Positions 24,189-31,968 of a stretch of DNA of 64,000 bases are shown here, in pieces. The DNA is from Sabulitectum sp036743055. Lineage in GTDB: Bacteria; Fermentibacterota; Fermentibacteria; Fermentibacterales; JCC-6. Location: the NCBI GenBank assembly GCA_036743055.1, contig DAINQE010000004.1, positions 1 through 64,000 of the forward strand, given 5' to 3'. The notes beneath the pieces were generated by a model. The model made no database searches. It had not been told where the DNA came from and worked only from the letters and a program-made list of their open reading frames with translations. Both the position numbers and the translations under genes were made by a program. The stretch's first letter is position 1. Each line of letters begins with the position of its first letter.

Positions 24189-24209
24189 TAAAAGCCACGG
24201 GAGGAACCC

Positions 24210-25019
24210 ATGACCGCATTACTGTTGAGTTTGCTTCTTGCCGCCCCTGGAACCGGGGTAAAGCAGGGAGGGCTTCCTCCCATGCTGATCAACCCTGACG
24301 CATATTCCGGTACCTCTTCCGGGGGGCTTCCGTCGAACCTGGGTTCTGTTATGGACCAGGTGCTGGCCCTTCCAGGTGCTACCTTCGGCCTGGGGGTTGT
24401 GGATTTCAATACAGGTGAGAGGATGACCAGGAACGGTGCTAGGAGGTTTTTTATAGATACTCCCGATATTATCAACGCCGTGGTATGCGTGAGCAGGCAT
24501 GAATCAGGAGAGTTCCCACTCGATACGCTTATTGCAAGGGATGAACAGCTCTGGCACATTGCCAGAAGAGGTCAGCAGGGAGCTAGAGAGTCGACGCAAG
24601 CTCTTCGTTTCTATATGGGGGGGCCTGAGGTTCTCAATAACTGGCTCGTTGAAGAAGGGTACACATCATCCTTTTTCCCCGGCGTTCAGCTGGACTGGGA
24701 AGGAGCACCGGAAGTGGCGGCAAGCTACACCACGGTGAACGACTGCCTGGATTTCATGGAGATAGTATACGAAGCACTGGGGGAACTCCCGGTGCGCAGG
24801 ATGACCTCCAACCCGCCCCTTTCCACCGACCTTGAGCTTGCCCTGGGTGACGAAAACATAGTTTACGGCTGGATCAGTGGACGCGGTGACACAAGAAGCA
24901 TCAACCTGATCGTTTCCACCCCCGAAGGGGAGAAATACGGCGTATGCGTTCTGACCAACGACCTCTGCTGCGCCGCCAAAGCGGATCTGGGCTTCACAAG
25001 GATCTGGGAAGCCCTGTAG
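24210..25019 (+). CDS. Secreted beta-lactamase-like serine hydrolase fold, probably inactive
   Basis: 269 residues with a short signal sequence (MTALLLSLLLAAPGTG). The order FGLGVVDFNTGERMTRNGARRFFIDTPD ... FPLDTLI ... ALRFYMGGPEVLNNWLVEEGY ... CLDFMEIVYEAL resembles class A beta-lactamase/transpeptidase-like proteins. Where the catalytic S-x-x-K should stand the sequence reads T-P-D-I, and the S-D-N equivalent is also lost (STQ). No K-T-G motif is clear near the end. It is therefore probably a pseudo-enzyme, perhaps a binding protein. Fold assignment is by eye and moderate. A strong terminator follows. Confidence 0.6.
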   Translation: MTALLLSLLLAAPGTGVKQGGLPPMLINPDAYSGTSSGGLPSNLGSVMDQVLALPGATFGLGVVDFNTGERMTRNGARRFFIDTPDIINAVVCVSRHESGEFPLDTLIARDEQLWHIARRGQQGARESTQALRFYMGGPEVLNNWLVEEGYTSSFFPGVQLDWEGAPEVAASYTTVNDCLDFMEIVYEALGELPVRRMTSNPPLSTDLELALGDENIVYGWISGRGDTRSINLIVSTPEGEKYGVCVLTNDLCCAAKADLGFTRIWEAL

Positions 25020-25036
25020 GTTCCGTTATGCTTATT

Positions 25037-25069
25037 GCCCCGGGGGCCTTCCTCCGGGGCTTTTTCTTT
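25037..25069 (+). terminator. Rho-independent terminator upstream of argF
   Basis: A ten-pair GC stem (25037-25046 with 25051-25060, one G-U) with a CCTT loop and the tail TTTTTCTTT. Confidence 0.9.
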
Positions 25070-25078
25070 ATCCGGTCA

Positions 25079-25106
25079 TTGACGGGGGAGTTTAAACCGC
25101 TATCTT
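25079..25106 (+). promoter_or_regulatory. Predicted sigma-70 promoter of argF
   Basis: TTGACG at 25079-25084, a 16-base spacer, TATCTT at 25101-25106, 47 bases before the start codon and directly after the previous terminator. Confidence 0.55.
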
Positions 25107-25153
25107 TCCGCCAACCCCCGATTTCCAGAACAGCACAATGAGAGGAGACCATT

Positions 25154-26095
25154 ATGGCCATGAACCTCAAGGGCAGAAGTCTGCTCACGCTCCTTGACCT
25201 CAGCCCCGCTGAGCTCAGATACCTTCTCGACCTCTCCCACAACCTGAAGCAGGAGAGGCTTGGATTCCAGTTCCACCAGCGGTTCCAGGGCAAGACCCTT
25301 GCCATGCTCTTCGAGAAGCGCTCCACCAGGACACGCTGCGCCTTCGAGACAGCCTTCGGCGAGGAGGGGGGCCACCCGGTCTTCCTGAGCTCCGCCGACA
25401 TACAGCTCGGTTCCAAGGAGTCCATAGAGGACACCGCCAGGGTCCTGGGCAGGATGTTCGACTGCATAATGTTCAGGGGCTTCCAGCAGGAAACCGTGGA
25501 AGCGCTTGAGGAGTACTCCGGTGTTCCGGTGTACAACGGCCTCACCGACATGTACCACCCCACCCAGATCCTCGCCGACCTGATGACCATAGAGGAGCAC
25601 CTGGGCGAGCTCAGGGGCCTCAACTTCGTATACACCGGCGACGGCAGGAACAACATGGCCAACAGCCTCATGATAGGCTGCGCCATGGTGGGGATGAACT
25701 GCACCATACTCGCCCCTGAGAGCCTTCAGCCGGAGCAGGATCTTGTGGATATGGTCCTGGGTCTTGCAGAGGAGAGCGGCTCCGAGATCAGGATAACCGA
25801 CAACGTGCAGGAAGGCATTGCCGGCGCCGACGTGATCTACACCGACGTGTGGGCCTCCATGGGCGAAGAGGACAAGGCCGCGGAGAGGATCGCGCTCCTC
25901 AAGCCATATCAGGTGAACACCGAACTCATGGAAGCCACCGGCAACCCCGAGTGCCTGTTCATGCACTGCCTCCCGGCGGTGAAGGGCAACGAGGTAACCT
26001 TCGATGTGATAGAGGGACCCCAGTCGGTGGTGTGGGACGAGGCGGAGAACCGCAAGCACACCATCAAGGCCCTGATGGTGGCCACCGTCTGCTAG
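25154..26095 (+). CDS. argF: Ornithine carbamoyltransferase
   Basis: 313 residues with the carbamoyl-phosphate site FEKRSTRTR (about 52-60), MFRGF, DMYHPTQILAD, the ornithine-side DVWASMG and HCLPA (about 275). These define ornithine rather than aspartate carbamoyltransferase. It makes citrulline from ornithine and carbamoyl phosphate in arginine synthesis; the same enzyme class runs backwards in the deiminase pathway (arcB), and no neighbouring arg or arc gene settles which. It has its own promoter and terminator. Ribosome site AGGAG, start ATG 25154. Confidence 0.95.
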   Translation: MAMNLKGRSLLTLLDLSPAELRYLLDLSHNLKQERLGFQFHQRFQGKTLAMLFEKRSTRTRCAFETAFGEEGGHPVFLSSADIQLGSKESIEDTARVLGRMFDCIMFRGFQQETVEALEEYSGVPVYNGLTDMYHPTQILADLMTIEEHLGELRGLNFVYTGDGRNNMANSLMIGCAMVGMNCTILAPESLQPEQDLVDMVLGLAEESGSEIRITDNVQEGIAGADVIYTDVWASMGEEDKAAERIALLKPYQVNTELMEATGNPECLFMHCLPAVKGNEVTFDVIEGPQSVVWDEAENRKHTIKALMVATVC

Positions 26096-26118
26096 TTCCC
26101 TTTGATCTGGTAATGATG

Positions 26119-26150
26119 AAGGCGTCCGGTTCGTCCGGGCGCCTTCAGTT
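26119..26150 (+). terminator. Terminator-like hairpin between convergent argF and rsgA
   Basis: An 11-pair stem (26119-26129 with 26135-26145, one T-G) with a five-base loop. The T-tail after it is mixed (CAGTTCTCTT), so on the plus strand it is imperfect. The last base of the stem is the first of the rsgA stop. Confidence 0.6.
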
Positions 26151-27074
26151 CTCTTCCCGAAGAAGCTTAAGGTAGGAGAGGTACCTCTCCCGGTCGATAC
26201 TTCCATTTTCAACCGCGGCCTGTATGGAACATCCGGGTTCCGTTTCGTGAAGACAGTCCCTGAACCGGCATGGCTGCATTTCCAGGAACTCCCTGAAACA
26301 GTACCTCAGCTCCTTGGTGGGGATGTGGTCCACCGAAAAGGCCCTGAGGCCCGGTGTGTCCATGAGATATGTGCCCTCCTCGAGCCTTATGAGCCTGGAG
26401 GAAACCGTGGTGTGCCTGCCCTTGGTGGTCTTTTCGTTCACCGCACCCACCTTCAGGTCCAGGTCCAGATTCGGGTTCACGGCTTTGATAAGGGATGTCT
26501 TTCCCGCGGCGGACACTCCGTAGAGCACCACGGTTTTCCCGTGTATGGCTTCCCTGAACTCCCGGATGCCCCTTCCGGTCTTCGTGCTGGTCTCGAAAAC
26601 CCGATAGCCGGCCATGCCGCCGTATACCCTCTGCAGCTCTTCCGTGTCGGCGGCGTCTTCCCGCCTGGCAAGGTCGGTCTTGTTCAGGACAAGGGCCGCC
26701 TTCAGCCTGCTGTACTCGGCGGAGGCAAGGGCCCTGTCGATAAAGCCCCTGCGCAGAGGAGGGCTGGCTATGGAGGCTACCACCAGCACCAGGTCTATGT
26801 TCGCCGCAAGGAGCTGCTTTTTCCCCAGGGGTGACGTGCGCTCCAGGGTGCCCGTTCTCTCCAGTATCTCGTCTACGTACCAGGCTTCGCCTGTTTTCCT
26901 CAGCCGGACCCTGTCGCCGCAGACCGGGTTGCCGGTGGTCCTGAAAACATTGCTGGACACCTTTGCGTCGGCTGTCTTCCCGTCGGAAAAGAGCAGTGTG
27001 GCGCCCCTCCTGCCCGCCGAGGATATCCTGGCGACGATCTCCTTATTCTCCGTAGTAAACGACCTCCATGTCAT
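26145..27074 (-). CDS. rsgA: Ribosome small-subunit-dependent GTPase A
   Basis: 309 residues: an OB-fold N-terminus, a circularly permuted GTPase in which NKTD comes before the P-loop GVSAAGKTS and DTPGL, and a C-terminal zinc finger (CFREF ... CRFRDCLHETEPGC). RsgA acts in late 30S ribosome maturation. The P-loop reads SAAGKT instead of the more usual SGVGKS, still compatible with nucleotide binding. The start at 27074 overlaps the upstream gene by 32 bases. It is last in the minus-strand operon. Confidence 0.93.
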   Translation of the reverse strand: MTWRSFTTENKEIVARISSAGRRGATLLFSDGKTADAKVSSNVFRTTGNPVCGDRVRLRKTGEAWYVDEILERTGTLERTSPLGKKQLLAANIDLVLVVASIASPPLRRGFIDRALASAEYSRLKAALVLNKTDLARREDAADTEELQRVYGGMAGYRVFETSTKTGRGIREFREAIHGKTVVLYGVSAAGKTSLIKAVNPNLDLDLKVGAVNEKTTKGRHTTVSSRLIRLEEGTYLMDTPGLRAFSVDHIPTKELRYCFREFLEMQPCRFRDCLHETEPGCSIQAAVENGSIDRERYLSYLKLLREEN

Positions 27075-28314
27075 TCAGTGTTCCCAGCCACCGCCGTGTG
27101 TGCTCCGGGAAATATATCCCCCTTCCGTACACCAGTATCCTTGAGACGCCAAAGGAGGCAAGCTCCTCTTCGGAGGCGTTCTCCCAGGCTGCCCTGTCCG
27201 ATGAGACGAAGAGGCCCCTGGGGTCGTGGATGCCCTCTGCCAGAGCGAGACCCGGGATCAGCAGTTCGTTGGCGGCGGTTACGCCGTAACTGTTCAGCTC
27301 CGTCTGCCGGTAGAAATCCCTGGTGTCGGCGTGCTCCCGTATCTCAGGTATCGCAGATATCCACTGGAACCAGGGAAATACTATTACCAGTGCGGTGACC
27401 AGCACTTTCCTCCGGCCCTTGAGAAGCACCGCCAGTTCAGTGAATATGAACGGGGTGGCCAGGAGGAAGAGCTGATCGATGTATCTGGGAAGCACCAGCG
27501 ATCCGAAGCCCAGTGAAAGGGTAAGCAGCGCGAAGTTCGCCCCGAATGGGACCGCCAGCTTCCACCGGCGGATGTTGCCGTAGAGTATGGCCGCCCCGGG
27601 AGCCCCGAGTATAAGTATCGACCTGATGCCGGCCCATGGCAGGAAGGTTACGGGATTCGGGGTGGGATAGGCCATGGCCGCAACGGAATACCTCACCTCC
27701 CTGGACGCCCAGAGAACGGAGCCGCAGCAGCTTTTGTGGAAGAAGAGCCACGCCGCCGCTGCAAGGCCCAGGAGCAGGGCCGGCTTCCAGTTCCTGGATC
27801 TGAGGCAGTGCCATCCTCCGTATAAGAAACCCTCAGGTCTGGACAATGCGGCCAGGAAGGTGCCGGCCCCTGCGCCCCCTGATGTCTGCAGAAGGAAACC
27901 CGCGGTGATGAAGGGAATGGCTGGATTGCCCCTGAGAGCCAGCAGCACGAAAACCGGATTGAAGCCCAGGAAGTAAGCCGCTGCGATTCCTTCACCACCT
28001 CCGCCTGAGGCTTTGTACACCGAGAGAATGGCCGCCGATGCCAGAAGAAGGACCGCCAGGGACCCTGGGAGGAACCCCGCGGGGGATCTGACGAAGCCGA
28101 TGAGAAGCTCCAGTGGTTTCGGTACCGTATTGGGGTAGTAGACCCTCCAGTTGTCGGTGACCGCGTTCTCGGATATGGTGAGAGAACCTGTTTCAGAGAG
28201 CTGCAGCGCCCACATGTCGTGGGCCAGCCTGTCGGGGTCGGGAATGTCTCCAGTGAGGAGGATCAGTGCCGCCACCGTGGGCAGCAGCGCCGGGATCAGT
28301 GCCAGGGACTTCAG
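27043..28314 (-). CDS. Multi-pass membrane protein, glycosyltransferase-C-like (candidate CTG start)
   Basis: About ten hydrophobic segments, a PNT...P loop after the first, and a soluble C-terminal part (about 300-423) suggest a GT-C type glycosyl/mannosyltransferase-like membrane protein; a catalytic D-D or D-E pair in the first loop (GDIPDPDRLAHD) would fit. The first ATG/GTG/TTG is GTG 28275, in the middle of a hydrophobic stretch. The frame continues to CTG at 28314, which overlaps the FtsB-like stop as CTGA and has GGAG eight bases upstream. That start gives MKSLALIPALLPTVAALILL, a natural first helix, and 423 residues. Confidence 0.65.
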   Translation of the reverse strand: MKSLALIPALLPTVAALILLTGDIPDPDRLAHDMWALQLSETGSLTISENAVTDNWRVYYPNTVPKPLELLIGFVRSPAGFLPGSLAVLLLASAAILSVYKASGGGGEGIAAAYFLGFNPVFVLLALRGNPAIPFITAGFLLQTSGGAGAGTFLAALSRPEGFLYGGWHCLRSRNWKPALLLGLAAAAWLFFHKSCCGSVLWASREVRYSVAAMAYPTPNPVTFLPWAGIRSILILGAPGAAILYGNIRRWKLAVPFGANFALLTLSLGFGSLVLPRYIDQLFLLATPFIFTELAVLLKGRRKVLVTALVIVFPWFQWISAIPEIREHADTRDFYRQTELNSYGVTAANELLIPGLALAEGIHDPRGLFVSSDRAAWENASEEELASFGVSRILVYGRGIYFPEHTRRWLGTLNDMEVVYYGE

Positions 28315-28628
28315 TTCCCGGGCTCCGTGAATCTTATTATGAACTCGCCTTCCCTGCCCCAGCCCAGTATCTCCCTTACCCGCTTCTCCATGTAGAGGGA
28401 GTCGTTCTCGAGGAGGTAGATGACATTGTTCAGGGAGTCTATCTCCCTTGCCAGGGAGTCGTTCACCGACTGAACGGCCTCAATCCTACGCTCCATCTCG
28501 GTTATTGCCATGAAGCCGTTCCTGTTGAAAAGAAGAATGGCGCCTGCAACGAGGAAGGCGGCGGTGATAAGGAGCGTGGTGAAGAGCCTCTCCCTTTTCG
28601 ATTCCAGCCGCCGCCTCTCCCCGTACAT
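28311..28628 (-). CDS. FtsB/DivIC-like septum formation protein
   Basis: 105 residues: a short basic cytoplasmic N-terminus, one membrane helix (about 18-38), a coiled coil (MERRIEAVQSVNDSLAREID...), and the typical C-terminal YMEKRVREILGWGREGEFII. This is the plan of FtsB/DivIC, the bitopic divisome protein that pairs with FtsL. It starts four bases after the enolase stop. Enolase next to a DivIC/FtsB-like gene is seen in many bacteria. Confidence 0.85.
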   Translation of the reverse strand: MYGERRRLESKRERLFTTLLITAAFLVAGAILLFNRNGFMAITEMERRIEAVQSVNDSLAREIDSLNNVIYLLENDSLYMEKRVREILGWGREGEFIIRFTEPGN

Positions 28629-28632
28629 CAGG

Positions 28633-29910
28633 TCATCTCCTGATAACGCTCATTCCGGCGTACTCCGCGGTTCCCTCCAGGGCTTCCTCGATGCGCAGCA
28701 GCTGGTTGTACTTGGCGGTGCGGTCGGTACGGCAGGCTGAGCCGGTCTTGATCAGGCCGGTGTTCCTGGCCACGGCCAGGTCGGAGATGAAAGTGTCCTC
28801 GGTTTCGCCGCTGCGGTGGCTTATCACCGCTGCCATACCGTTCCTGTGGGCGGTCTCGATGGCCATCAGGGTCTCCGAGACGGTGCCTATCTGGTTGAGC
28901 TTGATGAGAATGGCATTTGCCGCTGAGGTTTCGATGCCCTTCCTGAGCCTGTTGACATTGGTTACGAACAGATCGTCTCCGACGATGTGGATCCTCTTAC
29001 CCAGCCTCTCGGTCATCAGCTTCCAGCCGTCCCAGTCGTCCTCCGCCAGGCCGTCCTCTATGCTGATTATGGGGAACTGGTTCACCAGTGTTTCCCAGTA
29101 GCTTACCATCTGTGCTGAATCCAGACCTGCTGGGTCCTCTCCGTGCATGAAGTAGCGCCCGTCCCTGGCGAACTCGCTGGCGGCAGGGTCCAGTGCTATG
29201 AACACATCCTCTCCGGCCTTGTAGCCGGCGGCGGTGATGGTCTCGACTATGAACTCCAGGGCTGCGGTGTTGCTGGGCAGGTCCGGAGCAAGACCTCCCT
29301 CGTCTCCTACACTGGTGGACATCCCCGCGTCGGCGGCCCTCTTCTTCAGTGTCTGGAAGATCTCCACTCCCGCCTGAAGCGCTCTTCTGAAGGTATCGAA
29401 GCCGGCGGGCACCACCATGAACTCCTGAAGGTCGATGGGGTTAGAGGCGTGCTTGCCGCCGTTGATGATGTTCATCATGGGCACGGGGAGCACCCTGGCG
29501 GAAGGTCCGCCCAGGTAGCTGTAAAGCGGTACCATAAGACTGTCGGCGGCGGCCCTTGCGCTTGCCATGGATACTGCCAGTATCGCGTTGGCGCCCAGCC
29601 TTCCCTTGTTGGGGGTTCCGTCGAGGTCTTTCATCACCTGGTCCAGCTCGAACTGGCAGGAGGCGTCCCTGCCCAGCAGCTCCGGAGCGATGACCGAGTG
29701 AACGTTCTGAACCGCCTTCATCACCGCCTTGCCCTGAAAATCCCCTCCTCCGTCGCGGAGTTCCACCGCTTCGTGCTCACCGGTGGACGCCCCGCTGGGT
29801 ACCGCGGCCCTTCCGAAACTGCCGTCTTCCAGCATAACATCGGCCTCTATGGTGGGGTTTCCCCTGGAATCGATTATCTGTCTTGCCCTTATGTCGATTA
29901 TCTCGGGCAT
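28633..29910 (-). CDS. eno: Enolase
   Basis: 425 residues: IDSRGNPTIEADV, AVPSGASTGEHEAVELRD, the metal ligands in FIALDPAASE, ISIEDGLAEDDWDGW and IVGDDLFVTN, the catalytic Lys in ILIKLNQIGTVSET, and AVISHRSGETEDTFI. It converts 2-phosphoglycerate to phosphoenolpyruvate. The ribosome site is AAAGGAGG. It lies 50 bases after the HD-GYP regulator gene on the same strand. Confidence 0.98.
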   Translation of the reverse strand: MPEIIDIRARQIIDSRGNPTIEADVMLEDGSFGRAAVPSGASTGEHEAVELRDGGGDFQGKAVMKAVQNVHSVIAPELLGRDASCQFELDQVMKDLDGTPNKGRLGANAILAVSMASARAAADSLMVPLYSYLGGPSARVLPVPMMNIINGGKHASNPIDLQEFMVVPAGFDTFRRALQAGVEIFQTLKKRAADAGMSTSVGDEGGLAPDLPSNTAALEFIVETITAAGYKAGEDVFIALDPAASEFARDGRYFMHGEDPAGLDSAQMVSYWETLVNQFPIISIEDGLAEDDWDGWKLMTERLGKRIHIVGDDLFVTNVNRLRKGIETSAANAILIKLNQIGTVSETLMAIETAHRNGMAAVISHRSGETEDTFISDLAVARNTGLIKTGSACRTDRTAKYNQLLRIEEALEGTAEYAGMSVIRR

Positions 29911-29960
29911 TTTTCGCCTCCTTTATGGTTATGAATCAGATGGAATATACTGCGTGGTGG

Positions 29961-31952
29961 TCAGCTGCTGAGCAGGGGGTGGTCGTCGGCCAGCGTGGAG
30001 CCGTAGGCCCTGAGGATGTCCTTGTGGGGTCTGGCCCTGATAATCTCGATGAAGGCCCTGGCCAGGTTTGGGTCGAACTGGGTGCCCGAGTTCTCCTCCA
30101 GCTGCTTCAGAGCGAACTCTTCGCCTGGTGATTCCCTGTAGACCCTGTTGCTGGTCATGGCGTCGAAGGCGTCGGCAACTGTGAGTATCCTGGCGGCCAT
30201 GGGTATGCTTCTGCCGGTTATGCCGTCGGGGTAACCCCTGCCGTCGTACCGCTCGTGGTGGTGCCTGATGGGAGGAAGAAGGTTCTTGAATGCCTTCATG
30301 GGCTTGAGTATGTCGCACCCCTTCACGGGATGGGTCTTGATAATGTCGTACTCCTCGTTGGTGAGCTTCCCCGGTTTGTTGAGAATGCCCTCAGGAATGC
30401 CTATCTTGCCTATGTCGTGGAGAAGGGCGGCGTTCCAGAGGTCGTTCCTCTCGTCTCCGCTCATCCCCAGCCTGTCCGCCAGGGCGAGGGTGTAGGCGGT
30501 AACATTCCTGGAATGGAAATGGGTGTATTTGTCCTTCGCGTCCACCGTCTGGGCCAGTGCGGTGATGGTCTCCAGGTAGTTGCTCTGGTTCTCCCTGTGC
30601 TGCAGCGAGTTGCAGATAGCAGATGTTGCGTGCCTGAGAAGGATGGGTATGAACCTGCTGGAGGGAAGCAGGTGGCGCCTTCCCTGCCACGAGCCCATCA
30701 CCATCCAGCCCTGTATCTTCCCGTAGTCGTCGAGTTTGGTGAGGGTGAACTCAGGCGGGTTCTCGAAGGACTTGATCTTCTCTCCCACGAATGTTTCCGA
30801 GCGAACCGCAAGCATGAGCTCAGAGGCCAGCTTCTTGCCCAGGTTCCTGCCCAGCTGCCTCTCCATGGCCGCGAAGACCCGGTCGCCGGGGATGGCTTCG
30901 TTGCTGAGGATATACCTGTAGGGGTTGCCGTTCTCCAGGGAGACGAAAAGGCCGATCACGTCGAATGGAATGAAATCCCTGAGGCCCCTGGCTATGGTGG
31001 ATACGGATGTGGAAACCTCCAGGGACGAGGAGAAGCCGCTTGTGACAAGGTTGATCTTCTCCAGCTCACGGTTGTTCTGAAGAAGCTCGTCAGTCATCCT
31101 CAGGTTCTGAAGCTGGTTGCCCAGTTGGGCGGCATAAAGGGCGAGAAGCTTAAGGTCCCTGGTCTTGAACCTGTCGCGCTTGCCGCTCCTGCCAGCGAGT
31201 ATCACACCCAGGTTCTCTTCGTCGGTGGGTATTACGGTGCCCATGAACGAAGCGCTGGTTCCGGACATGTCGGTGTTCCTGGCGTCGCTGGGATCCAGAA
31301 GGACTTCTCCTCCGGACTGCATGGTCCTGCTTGCCAGGAAGTACCAGGTCACCTCGTCGGCGAAATCTCCCTTCCCGCTCTCCACCACCTTTTCCAGCAT
31401 GGTGCCGCTTATGTCGTCCTTAAGGTAGATCCGCAGGGCGTCGGCGGTGAAGCTCTCCCGGGTGCGCTGGCCGAATGTCGTCAGGGTTTCCTTCATGGAG
31501 TCCCTGGTCATCCGGTTCTCAACGGTGAGCTGATGCAGGATCTTAAGTTCCGTGTAGGTGATGTCCGAGAAGTTGGCCCGCTGCTCGTTCTCCGCCCTCT
31601 TCACCGCCTCCATTATTTCCGAGCTTGTGAAGGGCTTCGTGATGAAGTCGTATGCTCCCTGGCGGATGGCTTCCTTGGCAAGGTCAACGGACGCATGGCC
31701 GGTGAACAGGATAACGAAGGTGTCGGGATTGATGTCCTTGATCGTTCCCATGAGTTCCAGGCCGTTAGTGTCGGGAAGGAGTATGTCGCAGAGGACTATG
31801 GGATAGCTCTTCCTGGCGAAGAGTTCGGAAACGGCCTTGCCTGTGTTGGCCGAATCTGCAACGTATCCGTTCTTCTTAAGGGTTTCGGTAACGATCTCGC
31901 AGATGACGGGGTCGTCGTCTATGACCAGGATCCTTGGATGACTGGATTCCAC
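29961..31952 (-). CDS. Response regulator with HD-GYP c-di-GMP phosphodiesterase domain
   Basis: 663 residues. A true receiver domain (1-120) has the acidic pocket IDDDP, the acceptor Asp in CDILLP and the Lys in FITKPF. Two GAF-like regions fill about 125-460. The C-terminal HD-GYP domain has LHDIGKIGIPEGIL and HHHERYDGRGYPDGI. HD-GYP enzymes hydrolyse cyclic di-GMP. No histidine kinase lies in the window, so its partner is elsewhere. It sits 16 bases after the NtrC-type regulator in one operon, suggesting one signal read by both. Confidence 0.92.
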   Translation of the reverse strand: MESSHPRILVIDDDPVICEIVTETLKKNGYVADSANTGKAVSELFARKSYPIVLCDILLPDTNGLELMGTIKDINPDTFVILFTGHASVDLAKEAIRQGAYDFITKPFTSSEIMEAVKRAENEQRANFSDITYTELKILHQLTVENRMTRDSMKETLTTFGQRTRESFTADALRIYLKDDISGTMLEKVVESGKGDFADEVTWYFLASRTMQSGGEVLLDPSDARNTDMSGTSASFMGTVIPTDEENLGVILAGRSGKRDRFKTRDLKLLALYAAQLGNQLQNLRMTDELLQNNRELEKINLVTSGFSSSLEVSTSVSTIARGLRDFIPFDVIGLFVSLENGNPYRYILSNEAIPGDRVFAAMERQLGRNLGKKLASELMLAVRSETFVGEKIKSFENPPEFTLTKLDDYGKIQGWMVMGSWQGRRHLLPSSRFIPILLRHATSAICNSLQHRENQSNYLETITALAQTVDAKDKYTHFHSRNVTAYTLALADRLGMSGDERNDLWNAALLHDIGKIGIPEGILNKPGKLTNEEYDIIKTHPVKGCDILKPMKAFKNLLPPIRHHHERYDGRGYPDGITGRSIPMAARILTVADAFDAMTSNRVYRESPGEEFALKQLEENSGTQFDPNLARAFIEIIRARPHKDILRAYGSTLADDHPLLSS

Positions 31953-31968
31953 CGTGTTCCTTCCTGCG

